Of a stretch of 64,000 bases of DNA, positions 55,702 through 63,459 are shown one piece after another. Position 1 is the first letter of the stretch. The number at the start of each line of letters is the position of its first letter. The stretch comes from Armatimonadota bacterium. GTDB taxonomy: Bacteria > Armatimonadota > Fimbriimonadia > Fimbriimonadales > Fimbriimonadaceae. The notes beneath the pieces were generated by a model that made no database searches, had not been told where the DNA came from, and worked only from the letters and a program-made list of their open reading frames with translations. The DNA lies in contig JAFDWR010000004.1 of the NCBI GenBank assembly GCA_018268355.1, positions 186,404-250,403 of the forward strand. Reading direction: 5' to 3'. The position numbers and the translations under genes were made by a program.

Positions 55702-56649
55702 ATGAGCAACCAATTAAGCGTCCAAGGGTTCCACCACATCACCGCAATCTCGGGTGATGCGCAGTCGAACGTCGACTTCTATGCGGGCGTGCTTGGCCTT
55801 CGGCTCGTGAAGGTCACGGTCAACTTTGATGACCCCACCGCCTATCACCTGTACTACGGCGACGGAATCGGGACGCCGGGAACGGCGCTCACGTTCTTCC
55901 CCTATGCGGGGGGAAGGTCGGCCCGAACCGGCAACGGTGCGTTTGGAACGACGATCCTCGCCATCCCCGAGGGTTCGATGGGCTTTTGGGAAGAGCGGCT
56001 GGCCTCGAAGGGCGTTTCTGCGATTCGGTCGCGCTCACCTTTTGGGGAGGAGTCGCTTGAGTTTGGCGACGTGGATGGCTTTGCGATTGCCCTCCAGGAG
56101 AAGGTGACGAAGGAGCCCGTTCGGTGGGAAGGCTCGGAAGTGCCCTTTGAGCATGCGATTCGAGGCGTGACCACCATGCAGCTCCATTCGCGCAGCGGCA
56201 GCTCGGCGAACTTCGTCGTCGACCAGCTCGGCGGCGAGGTCTTAGACGAGAAGGAAGGCGTGGTCCGGCTTGCGATTGGCGAAGGCAACCACATCGACCT
56301 CTCGACGGTGGATCGCGAGGCCCTGAGCGGCCACGGGGGCATCCACCACGTGGCGGTGGCGGTGAAGGACGAGGCCGAGCAAGAGGCTTTCCACGCGCGG
56401 CTTTATGAACAGGGTCGCCACGTTTCCCCGGTGATGAATCGGACCTACTTCAAGTCGATCTACTTCCGGGAGCCGGGCGGCGCCCTCTATGAGATCGCGA
56501 CGCTTGGGCCGGGATTCACGGTCGACGAGACGCTCACCGACCTCGGAGCGGGGCTCTACCTGCCGCCGCAGTACGAGAGCCATCGCGCCGCGATCGAGGC
56601 GAACCTGCCTCGGCTGAAACTTCCCTCGGGGGTGGTTGTCGGTGGCTGA
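55702..56649 (+). CDS. VOC-family ring-cleaving dioxygenase (MhqO-like)
   Basis: This is a 315-residue protein made of two glyoxalase/VOC modules. The first opens with VQGFHHITAISGDAQSNVDFY (metal His), the second near HGGIHHVAVAVKD, and GGALYEIATLGPGF carries the Glu ligand. Bacillus MhqO-type enzymes open hydroquinone or catechol rings during quinone stress and sit with the hydrolase MhqD; here an MhqD-like hydrolase overlaps its 3' end by 8 bp. The substrate is inferred from this pairing. Confidence 0.85.
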   Translation: MSNQLSVQGFHHITAISGDAQSNVDFYAGVLGLRLVKVTVNFDDPTAYHLYYGDGIGTPGTALTFFPYAGGRSARTGNGAFGTTILAIPEGSMGFWEERLASKGVSAIRSRSPFGEESLEFGDVDGFAIALQEKVTKEPVRWEGSEVPFEHAIRGVTTMQLHSRSGSSANFVVDQLGGEVLDEKEGVVRLAIGEGNHIDLSTVDREALSGHGGIHHVAVAVKDEAEQEAFHARLYEQGRHVSPVMNRTYFKSIYFREPGGALYEIATLGPGFTVDETLTDLGAGLYLPPQYESHRAAIEANLPRLKLPSGVVVGG

Positions 56650-57253
56650 GTTCAAGCACGTTTGGGTTGATCGTGGGTCGCCGAACACCTTGCTGCTCCT
56701 CCACGGGACCGGCGGATCGGAGACCGACCTCTTGCCGATTGGCGACACGCTCGCGCCGACCTTTAACCAGCTTTCCCCGGCGGGGAGGGTGATGGAGGGG
56801 CCGATGCGACGGTTCTTCCGTCGATATGGCGAGGGCAAATTCGACGAATCGAGCATCCGGGAAGAGGCTGCCGCTTTGGCAGAGTTTGTCCGCTGGGCGG
56901 CGGGTGCGTATGGGTTCGACCCTTCGCGAGTCTATGGAGTTGGGTTCTCGAACGGGGCGAACATCGCGGGTTCGCTGCTGCTTCTGCATCCGACCGTGCT
57001 TGCGGGCGGGATGCTGATGCGGCCGATGCTCCCCCTCGAGCCGCCGGAGGTGCCGGACCTTCGCGGGAAGCGGGTTTTGACGGTGAACGGCGAGCGGGAC
57101 GAGATGGCTCCGCTTGCGAGCGTGGAGCGGTTGCACGCGCTGCTGCGCGAGGGCGGCGCGGATCTTGAGGCCGTTTGGCACAGCGGCGGTCATGGCCTGA
57201 CCCGAGGCGAGCTGTCGCACGGGGCGGGCTGGTTCGCGGGTTTTGGTGAGTGA
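56642..57253 (+). CDS. alpha/beta hydrolase, phospholipase/carboxylesterase type (MhqD-like)
   Basis: This is a 203-residue protein. The start is GTG 56642 (or TTG 56636). TLLLLHGTGGSETDLLPI holds the oxyanion loop, VYGVGFSNGANIAGSLLL the nucleophile Ser, LTVNGERDEMAP the Asp and SGGHGLTRGE the His. Length and motifs fit the short carboxylesterase family that includes MhqD. It overlaps the dioxygenase and probably processes its ring-fission product. An SRPBCC protein follows 55 bp later. Confidence 0.85.
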   Translation: MAEFKHVWVDRGSPNTLLLLHGTGGSETDLLPIGDTLAPTFNQLSPAGRVMEGPMRRFFRRYGEGKFDESSIREEAAALAEFVRWAAGAYGFDPSRVYGVGFSNGANIAGSLLLLHPTVLAGGMLMRPMLPLEPPEVPDLRGKRVLTVNGERDEMAPLASVERLHALLREGGADLEAVWHSGGHGLTRGELSHGAGWFAGFGE

Positions 57254-57308
57254 TTGGGGGCCATCCGCCAGTGAGACACCAGCGCCCTCGGCGGCGTAGC
57301 CCAAGGTG

Positions 57309-57770
57309 ATGGGTCGAATACACATTGAAACGCGAATCAATGCGCCCATCGAGGTCGTTTTCGACCTCGCCCGCGACGTCGATGCCCACGCCGAGTCGAC
57401 CCAGGCGACCAAGGAGCGGATTGTCGGCGGCCGACTCTCCGGGCTGCTCGAGCTCGGGGACGAGGTGACCTTTGAGGCAGTCCACCTGGGCGTACGCCAG
57501 CGGCTCACCTCGAAGATCATCGAGATGGACCGCCCGTACCGGTTTGTCGACGAGATGCAAAAGGGCGCATTCAAGTCTTTGCGCCACATCCACGCCTTCT
57601 CGGAGGCTGATGGGGTGACCACGATGACCGACGAGTTGGTCTTTCGCGCTCCGCTTGGCCCGCTCGGCTGGATCGCCGAGCGGGTTTTCCTCGACCGGTA
57701 CTTGACCCGTTTCTTGCGGGAGCGGTGCGAGGCGTTGAAGTCGATGGCGGAGCAGGCTTCGAGGGCCTAG
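57309..57770 (+). CDS. SRPBCC (START-like) family protein
   Basis: This is a 153-residue single domain of the Bet v 1/START fold: RIHIETRINAPIEVVFDLARDVDAHAES, DEVTFEAVHLGVRQRLTSKI, FVDEMQKGAFKSLRHIHAFS and a C-terminal amphipathic helix. These proteins bind small hydrophobic ligands. Start at ATG 57309, preceded by CAAGGTG. It may share the dioxygenase/hydrolase transcript. The ligand is unknown. The end is followed by the repeat region. Confidence 0.82.
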   Translation: MGRIHIETRINAPIEVVFDLARDVDAHAESTQATKERIVGGRLSGLLELGDEVTFEAVHLGVRQRLTSKIIEMDRPYRFVDEMQKGAFKSLRHIHAFSEADGVTTMTDELVFRAPLGPLGWIAERVFLDRYLTRFLRERCEALKSMAEQASRA

Positions 57771-57793
57771 TTCCCCTGCGTCGGGGCAAGTGA

Positions 57794-58064
57794 CCCCCTG
57801 TCTCTGCCCGCGCCTCGCCCTCGTCGCTTCGCTCCTCCGCCCAGAGACAGGGGGATGGGGCGGCCGTCCTCGGACGAGCGATTCCTGTTCAGGTGCGGTG
57901 TTCAATCTCGCTCCGTCCGGTCGCGGGGGAAAAGCTTGGCCAATGCCGTGAGCCAAACTTTCGCTTGTAGGTCAGTGCAGGCCTGTAAACGGAGCCGACC
58001 GCAGTCCACCCCGCCCGAGGGCGGAGGAGCGCAGCGACGAGGGTGAGGCTCGGGCCGGGCGGGG
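57794..58064. repeat. paired inverted repeats in a 380-bp gene-free region
   Basis: No convincing gene lies between 57771 and 58150. A perfect 13-bp stem (57794-57806 with 57842-57854) encloses a C-rich loop; a second 9-bp stem (58009-58017 with 58056-58064) encloses a G-rich loop. The two loops are complementary over 31 bp with two mismatches (57812-57842 against 58018-58048). The halves could fold as two hairpins or one long duplex. It looks like an intergenic palindromic repeat pair (REP- or MITE-like); copies elsewhere in the genome would be expected. Confidence 0.65.
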
Positions 58065-58150
58065 TCCATCGGCCTCGAAAACCCCACCCCCGCCAGGACC
58101 ATCGGCCCAAACGAAACCAACCCGCCCCCGGCGGCGTTGCAATCTCCATC

Positions 58151-58399
58151 ATGGAGCCGATGGAAGGAGCAGGATGCCTGATCGACCTCCTCTTCCTGTG
58201 CCTCGAGTTCACCACCCTTCGCTTTTGGGGGTTCGTCCTCACCACGGGCGGCTTGGTCGCACTCACCCTCTACCTCGGCAAGAAGGTCATGGCGTGGCAA
58301 ACCGGTTTCGGGGTGCTTTTCATTGTCTTCGGATGCCTGATCTCGCTTGCCATCGGAATCCTCGTCGCAAGGATGCTCCCGAAGAGTGAGGAGGCTTAA
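58151..58399 (+). CDS. small membrane protein, twin 1
   Basis: This is an 82-residue protein. The start is ATG 58151 (or 58160). Two membrane helices (FWGFVLTTGGLVALTLYLG and FGVLFIVFGCLISLAIGILV) flank a short loop. The second helix resembles that of the next gene, suggesting tandem duplication. Function is unknown. GAGGCTTAAACTAGAGCGG separates the two genes. Confidence 0.62.
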   Translation: MEPMEGAGCLIDLLFLCLEFTTLRFWGFVLTTGGLVALTLYLGKKVMAWQTGFGVLFIVFGCLISLAIGILVARMLPKSEEA

Positions 58400-58410
58400 A
58401 CTAGAGCGGA

Positions 58411-58647
58411 ATGTACGGGTACAGCCCCATCGGACTCAAAGGCTATGTCTTCCTCGGGGTGACGGGACTGCTGATGGCGGGAACGTTCATCCTGGGGATG
58501 AGGATCCTCAAGTGGAACGACCTCTTCGGTGTCGTCTTCATCATCTTGGGGAGCCTCACCGCCATCATCGTCGGCGCTCTTGCCGCCGCATGGGCGGGAA
58601 GGAAGCTCTATGAGGCCGGCCTATGCGACGACGACGACCTCCTGTGA
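58411..58647 (+). CDS. small membrane protein, twin 2
   Basis: This is a 78-residue protein with two membrane helices (GYVFLGVTGLLMAGTFILG and FGVVFIILGSLTAIIVGALA) and an acidic C-terminus (CDDDDLL). It is similar in layout and second-helix sequence to the preceding gene, 11 bp upstream. I do not recognise the family. It ends 24 bp from the 3' end of the tmRNA gene on the other strand. Confidence 0.65.
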   Translation: MYGYSPIGLKGYVFLGVTGLLMAGTFILGMRILKWNDLFGVVFIILGSLTAIIVGALAAAWAGRKLYEAGLCDDDDLL

Positions 58648-58671
58648 AGTCACAGGAATAAGAAGATAAGT

Positions 58672-59029
58672 TGGTGGAGGCGGGGAGAATCGAACTCCCT
58701 TCCAAAGCTGCCTTCCCACGAGCCACCACGAGCGTCTCCTCTGTACTTTATCTCGACGCCGCCCTCTGCCGAGGCCGCCTAGGCGGGCGTCCAGTTCGAT
58801 TTATTTAGACGAGTCAGCTACGAACAGAAGCTTTCCCATCGATCCGGATTTTTTGACGCCCGACCCGTTCCCAACCGGCTAGAGAACGACGGACGACGCG
58901 GCTCAATTAGGCTGCGTAAGCGTAGTTGTTGTTCGCAACTGCTTTCTGGACGGCTTTTTACGAGGCCAACCGACCAACCTCGGCTCGCAACTCGGAGTCG
59001 CTTCAGCTCTGTCGAAACCTGACGCCCCC
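58672..59029 (-). ncRNA. ssrA: transfer-messenger RNA (tmRNA)
   Basis: The minus strand starts with GGGGGCGTCAGGTTTCGACA and ends with GGTTCGA-type T arm sequence and GCCTCCACCA (CCA encoded, 58674-58672). The seven-pair acceptor stem contains the G3-U70 pair needed for alanylation. The tag reading frame (58936-58907) is GCG AAC AAC AAC TAC GCT TAC GCA GCC TAA, tag ANNNYAYAA. tmRNA rescues stalled ribosomes with SmpB and marks the product for proteolysis. The 358-nt length is normal. A CATAAT box about 15 nt upstream may be the -10. This fills the gap 58648-59099. Confidence 0.97.
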
Positions 59030-59099
59030 AACTTGTCTTCCTCTATTATGACGCCCGAGCCGCCCCATCATTACGGTCGGGGGTGATAGAATCCGAGCC

Positions 59100-60005
59100 A
59101 TGCCTTGTGCGCCGCGGATCACCGGAACCTTCCTCGACGAGATCACCCACGACATTCCGAGCCAGAACTGGGGCAAGGACGACTGGCGAAAGGAGTTCGA
59201 GCTCTACAACGAGATCGGCATCGACACCGTCATCATCATCCGCGCCGGCTATCGAAACAAGTGCATCTTCCCCGCGAAGACCATCCCCGGACTGCTCCCG
59301 ATCTACGAAGACCTCGGCGAAACCTTCTTCTCCCTCGCCGACGAATACAACCTGAACCTCTACTTCGGGACCTATGATTCCGGCCACTACTGGTGGCGGC
59401 GAACCTGGTGGAAAGAGGTCGAGCTGAACAAGGCCTTCATCAAGGAGGTTGTCGACCGCTACGGCCACCACAAGAGCTTTGCTGGTTGGTATCTCACCCA
59501 CGAAACCGGGAAGAACGACGCCCACATCATCGAGCTGTTCAACGAGATCGGCGGCGCGTGTCGCGAGGCGAAGAACGTCCCCATCCTCATCTCGCCCTAT
59601 CCCCAAGGGGCCAAGCAGCTCGGCGAGGCCGGGTTCACCCTCGATGAGAGCTTTGACCACTGGGACCGCATCTTCGCGGCGACAAAGGGCTCGTTCGACA
59701 TCTGCGCCTTCCAAGATGGCCAGGTTCACTATGAAGAGCTGCCCCACTTTGTGAAGGGGATCGGCGAACTCGGCGAGAAGTACGGAGTGACGATCTGGTC
59801 CAACCTCGAGACCTTCGATCGCGACATGCCGATCAAGTTCCCGCCCGCCGACTGGCGCTACCTGCGGTTCAAGATGGAATCGGCCTGTCCGGTCGCGGAA
59901 AAGATCATCACGTTCGAGTTCCCGCACTTCATGTCGCCCCATTCGTGCTATCCGGCCGCCCATAACCTCTTCAAGCGATACCGCGAGTTCTGTTTGGACT
60001 CATGA
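59100..60005 (+). CDS. DUF4434-type TIM-barrel protein
   Basis: This is a 301-residue protein. ITGTFLDEITHDIPSQNWGKDDWRKEF, IGIDTVIIIRAGY, FGTYDSGHYWW, FAGWYLTHETG and LISPYPQG follow the DUF4434 pattern, a glycoside-hydrolase-like barrel of unproven activity. No signal peptide is present, so it appears cytosolic. TAGAAT lies 7 nt before the ATG with no Shine-Dalgarno, a candidate leaderless start. It is divergent from tmRNA. Confidence 0.78.
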   Translation: MPCAPRITGTFLDEITHDIPSQNWGKDDWRKEFELYNEIGIDTVIIIRAGYRNKCIFPAKTIPGLLPIYEDLGETFFSLADEYNLNLYFGTYDSGHYWWRRTWWKEVELNKAFIKEVVDRYGHHKSFAGWYLTHETGKNDAHIIELFNEIGGACREAKNVPILISPYPQGAKQLGEAGFTLDESFDHWDRIFAATKGSFDICAFQDGQVHYEELPHFVKGIGELGEKYGVTIWSNLETFDRDMPIKFPPADWRYLRFKMESACPVAEKIITFEFPHFMSPHSCYPAAHNLFKRYREFCLDS

Positions 60006-60100
60006 TCTGAGGCCGATTGGTGGCCAAAAGCCCTCGCTTTGCGAAAGTGGAGCAAGGGCCGCCGACGAACGGCTCGGAAGTAAGCGGGCTTGGCCAATCG

Positions 60101-60129
60101 GGGCGGGAGGACGGTTTGTCCTCTCGCCC
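60101..60129 (+). terminator. hairpin after the DUF4434 gene
   Basis: A 12-bp stem with one G-U (60101-60112 with 60118-60129), loop GGTTT, is followed by TTTCCTATT. It may end the plus transcript; on the minus side there is no T-run. Confidence 0.55.
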
Positions 60130-60133
60130 TTTC

Positions 60134-60880
60134 CTATTGAATCAGGGCCCGGAGATCGGGGCTGGAAGGGACGCCAGCGGGGGCTTCGGTGGCCACGCCA
60201 GTGAGGACAAGGTGGACCTGGGTGCCAGCCCGGAGGCCGGCCTCGATGTCGGTGTCGAGGCGGTCGCCCACGACGATGGTCTCAGTCGGCAGAACGCCCG
60301 CGCCATCAATCAGGTCGAGGATCATCGTTGGCTCGGGCTTGCCGATCGTCACCGGTGATCGGCCAAGCGCGGTCTCAAGCGCGGCGACCATCGTCCCCGC
60401 GCCAGGACCGAAGCGACCCTTCTCATAAGGATAAGTTGCGTCGCGATTTGTTGCATAAAACGATGCGCCGCCGAGGCCGACTTGCATCGCCTCATCGAGC
60501 ACCTCGTAGGTGAACGAGCGGCAGATACCCACCACGAGCGCGTCGGGCGAGTCCTTGGTGATCGTGATCCCGGCGGCTTCGAGGGTGGCGTTGAGGCCCG
60601 CCTCACCGACCGTCCAAGCGGTTTGGTGGCCCGCCGCGGCGAGCGCGCGGGCGGTGGCAAGCGCACTCGTCATCACGTCGCCGTTTTCGACCCGAAAGCC
60701 CATCCCGAGCAGCTTCTCGGCAGTCTGGGCGACCGTCTTGCTGGAGTTGTTGGTGACGTAGCGGACAATCACGCCGCGCCGATGGAGCTCGCGAAGGACC
60801 TCCAACGCGTAGGGAAGGGCCTCGTCACCGCGATAAAGGGTGCCGTCGAGGTCAAAGATCGCGAGGCGAAACGCGTTCAC
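60134..60880 (-). CDS. HAD-IIA family sugar phosphatase (NagD-like)
   Basis: This is a 248-residue HAD hydrolase. Motif I is LAIFDLDGTLYRG, motif II YVTNNSSKT, motif III the Lys of GKPEPTMI, motif IV VVGDRLDTDIEAG. A C2 cap of the NagD/phosphoglycolate type lies between. Substrates of this family include sugar phosphates and 2-phosphoglycolate. The GTG start overlaps the stop of the polyprenyl synthase (GTGA), so it may be coupled to quinone-side-chain synthesis, perhaps as a housekeeping phosphatase. Confidence 0.88.
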   Translation of the reverse strand: MNAFRLAIFDLDGTLYRGDEALPYALEVLRELHRRGVIVRYVTNNSSKTVAQTAEKLLGMGFRVENGDVMTSALATARALAAAGHQTAWTVGEAGLNATLEAAGITITKDSPDALVVGICRSFTYEVLDEAMQVGLGGASFYATNRDATYPYEKGRFGPGAGTMVAALETALGRSPVTIGKPEPTMILDLIDGAGVLPTETIVVGDRLDTDIEAGLRAGTQVHLVLTGVATEAPAGVPSSPDLRALIQ

Positions 60881-61884
60881 CGGCTTCGCGAAAGGACAAG
60901 TCCGGAGACCGATTCGAGAAGGGTCCTCGACTCCGAGTTCGGCAATCGCTCGAGCGCGGCAAGGGCGATCTCCACGTGCCGCTCGGCGCGCGATTCGGCC
61001 TCGTCAAAGGCACCGCGGTCGCGCATCCATCCGGTGAGCAGCGTGAGGTCGTCGCTGTTGATCTCAGTGCCAAAGTGCCGCTGAGCGAAGGCGTATTCCT
61101 CGTTGTTGAGGCTTTTCCGAAGCAGGATGAGGGGAAGGGTCGCTTGGCCCTCGCGGAAGTCGCCCGCCTTGGGCTTGCCGGTGTCGTTGCTGCGATAGTC
61201 GAGCAGGTCGTCGACGATCTGGAAGGCAAGGCCGATCTCCGCGCCGTAGTCGCGCAGGGCTTGGATCGTCGTGGCATCGTCGGTGGCGATCATCGCGCCG
61301 ACCAGGCAGCAGCACTCGATAAAGGCGGCGGTCTTCATGCGAAGGACCTCCATGTGCTCGCGCTCCGAAAGGTCAAACTGGTTGCGGACTTCAAGCTCGC
61401 GGACCTCTCCCTCGGCCATCTCGACGACCATTTGGCTGACGGTTCGGATGACCTGCAGGTCACCGTCTTCGGCGAGGAGGACCATCGCCTTCGCGAGGAG
61501 CACGTCACCGGCGAGGATCGCGGGCGTAGCGCCGACCTGGGTGTGGGCGGTCGGCTGTCCACGGCGGAGCGGTGACTGGTCAATCACGTCGTCGTGGATG
61601 AGGGTCGCCATGTGGATCATCTCCATGCATGCGCCGAGCCGGATTGCTCGCTCGGAGTCGAAGGGGCGGCCCGTCGCGCGGGCGGCGATGCCAAGGATCG
61701 CGGGTCGAAGGCGCTTTCCGCCTGCCTTGAGGGTGGATTGGCCGACGAGTTCAACGGTGCCGATCTGGCTGCCCACCTGGCGAACCAGCTCTTGCTCGAC
61801 TCTCGCAACCTCAGAGGAGATGAGATCGAGCACCTCATTTGAGACTTTGCCGTCGACGGCTTGGAAAAAGGCGCTTGCGCTCAT
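60877..61884 (-). CDS. trans-polyprenyl diphosphate synthase
   Basis: This is a 335-residue all-helical prenyltransferase. The first aspartate-rich motif is LIHDDVIDQSPLRRGQPT, the second FQIVDDLLDYRSN. Small residues before the first motif (MIHMATLIHDD) suggest long-chain products, as for heptaprenyl or octaprenyl synthases that supply the menaquinone tail. It lies between ubiE and the HAD gene with 4-bp overlaps on both sides. It could also supply the lipid carrier for the dprE pathway; that is inference. Confidence 0.93.
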   Translation of the reverse strand: MSASAFFQAVDGKVSNEVLDLISSEVARVEQELVRQVGSQIGTVELVGQSTLKAGGKRLRPAILGIAARATGRPFDSERAIRLGACMEMIHMATLIHDDVIDQSPLRRGQPTAHTQVGATPAILAGDVLLAKAMVLLAEDGDLQVIRTVSQMVVEMAEGEVRELEVRNQFDLSEREHMEVLRMKTAAFIECCCLVGAMIATDDATTIQALRDYGAEIGLAFQIVDDLLDYRSNDTGKPKAGDFREGQATLPLILLRKSLNNEEYAFAQRHFGTEINSDDLTLLTGWMRDRGAFDEAESRAERHVEIALAALERLPNSESRTLLESVSGLVLSRSR

Positions 61885-62600
61885 GATTTCACTCCCCAGT
61901 GCATGCAGACATTGCCAAAGAACAGGTCCTTCATCCGGACATCGCGGAACCCGGCCGCCTCCATCGAGGCCTTCAGCTCTTCGCGCGACTTAAACCGCTC
62001 GGTGCTCTTTGGCAGGTACTTGTAGGCTTCGCCCTTGCCGATCAATCGGCCGATGAAAGGGACCACCCGGTGGAAAACGAGGTTCGACTGCCAGCGCATG
62101 AAGCCAGACTTCGGCACTGCCATGTCGATGGAAACGAATCGACCGCCGGGCCGCAAGACGCGGGCGATCTCGCGATGGGCAAGGTCGATGTCGGGGACGT
62201 TGCGAATGCCCCAGCCGACGGTGACCGCATCGACCACGCCGCTCTGCATCGGGATCTGGCAGGCATCGGCCTGGGCGAGCCGCTCGGATTTGAACTTGGT
62301 TGCCGCCTTGTCGAGCATCGGAAGGCAGAAGTCTGCGCCGATGACGGTGCCCTCGGTGCCGACCGCCTCGCGGAGCGGGGCAAGGAAGTCGCCGGTGCCA
62401 CAGCAAAGGTCGAGGACGCGCTCGCCAGGGGTCAATTGGAGGGTCTGGACGGCGAGGCGACGCCACTTGTGGTGAAGCCGGACCGACATCACCGAGTTCA
62501 TCAGGTCGTAAGACGGCGCGATCTCGCCAAACATGCGCTGGACCGCCTGCCGCTTTTCGCTGCCTTCGGTGTGCCAGATTGCTTGGTCGCTCGCCATCAT
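61881..62600 (-). CDS. ubiE: demethylmenaquinone methyltransferase (UbiE/MenG)
   Basis: This is a 239-residue SAM-dependent methyltransferase. FGEIAPSYDLMNSVMSVRLHH, ERVLDLCCGTGDFLAPL (SAM motif I), VTVGWGIRNVPD and RVLRPGGRFVSIDM are typical UbiE signatures. It performs the final methylation of menaquinone. Either of the double ATG codons (62600, 62597) may start it. A palindrome (62611-62634) lies immediately upstream and may control it. Confidence 0.95.
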   Translation of the reverse strand: MMASDQAIWHTEGSEKRQAVQRMFGEIAPSYDLMNSVMSVRLHHKWRRLAVQTLQLTPGERVLDLCCGTGDFLAPLREAVGTEGTVIGADFCLPMLDKAATKFKSERLAQADACQIPMQSGVVDAVTVGWGIRNVPDIDLAHREIARVLRPGGRFVSIDMAVPKSGFMRWQSNLVFHRVVPFIGRLIGKGEAYKYLPKSTERFKSREELKASMEAAGFRDVRMKDLFFGNVCMHWGVKS

Positions 62601-62610
62601 GACCGTTCTG

Positions 62611-62634
62611 AAGTTTCAAAAATCTTTGAAACTT
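62611..62634. promoter_or_regulatory. 24-bp palindrome between ubiE and the YCII gene
   Basis: AAGTTTCAAA-AATC-TTTGAAACTT: perfect 10-bp arms with a 4-bp centre, in the 124-bp divergent gap. On the minus strand TACAAT (plus 62639-62644) lies just upstream, so the palindrome covers the likely ubiE transcription start. It is a good candidate operator. It is AT-rich and has no T-run pattern typical of a terminator. Confidence 0.6.
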
Positions 62635-62724
62635 GTCTTATTGTACGTCAGCAGGGGATCGAAAGTCATAGGAATTGGCACACGAACCTTTCCTCGCCGC
62701 AACAATTTGGGATAAGTTTTTATC

Positions 62725-63399
62725 ATGCTTTCCGCCGTTCTTGCCCTCGGACTTCGCCGGGACTTCAAGCTTCCGCCGATGGAGCAGGTCACTCTGCTCA
62801 TCTTCATGCGAGGAAAAAGCTCCAAAGGGATGCCCGCCGAGCAGCTCGAAACGATGCAAAAGGGCCACATCGCGAACCTGGAGCGGTTAGGAAAGGCCCA
62901 CAAGGCACCCTGCGCAGGGCCGTTTGAGAATGGAGGCGACCGGCGCGGTCTGGTTGTCCTCACGTTGCCCAAGGACAAGGTTCCTCAAGAGTTCGAGAAC
63001 GACCCCTTTGTGAAAGAGGGACTGCTCAAGCTTGAGCTCCACACTTGGATGGTGCCCAAGGGCCTGTTTGCTTGGCCCACACTGACGAAGTTCGAGATGG
63101 GGATGTTCACGTTTGCCTGGGTCTCCAAGGGCAAGAACCCCAAGCTTCCAGAGCCGAAGGACGAGCTAGCCAAGCACGTTGAGCACAACTTGGGTCTGAT
63201 GCGCGATGGCCGCGCCGCACTCATCGGCCCGTTCCTCGATGAGAACCCCTGGGCGCTCGGCGGCTACATCTTCAATGAGACCGATGAGGCAAAGATCAAC
63301 GAGTGGCAAAAGGCCGATCCGAGGATTCAATCGGGACGACTTGAATTCCACACCCTGAAGCTCTATATGGCCAAGGGGCTCTTCAAACGCCTGCCCTAA
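62725..63399 (+). CDS. tandem YCII-like domain protein
   Basis: This is a 224-residue protein with two related halves: EQVTLLIFMRGKSSKGM...EQLETMQKGHIANLERLG...GPFENGGDRRGL and MGMFTFAWVSKGKNP...HVEHNLGLMRDG...GPFLDENPWALGGY, each closing with a MVPKGLF or MAKGLF end. The halves follow YciI (YCII) ferredoxin-like domains, small dehydrochlorinase-like or ligand-binding units with a conserved His. Function is unknown. TAAGTT lies 6 nt before the ATG (leaderless candidate). Confidence 0.72.
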   Translation: MLSAVLALGLRRDFKLPPMEQVTLLIFMRGKSSKGMPAEQLETMQKGHIANLERLGKAHKAPCAGPFENGGDRRGLVVLTLPKDKVPQEFENDPFVKEGLLKLELHTWMVPKGLFAWPTLTKFEMGMFTFAWVSKGKNPKLPEPKDELAKHVEHNLGLMRDGRAALIGPFLDENPWALGGYIFNETDEAKINEWQKADPRIQSGRLEFHTLKLYMAKGLFKRLP

Positions 63400-63406
63400 A
63401 AAGAGT

Positions 63407-63434
63407 GCGGGACCGCCAATCCTGGCGATCCCGC
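63407..63434 (-). terminator. intrinsic terminator of mdh
   Basis: An 11-bp stem with one mismatch (63407-63417 with 63424-63434) is followed in the minus direction by ACTCTTTTT. It terminates mdh and also lies just after the convergent YCII gene. Confidence 0.85.
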
Positions 63435-63459
63435 CCTTCCATTTCCCGAAAAGGAGAAC

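Noticed and set aside
57889-58266. Minus-strand ORF of 125 codons in the repeat region
   Set aside because: Trp/Arg/Pro-rich translation arising from GC-rich inverted repeats; overlaps a better small membrane protein and lacks a ribosome-binding site.
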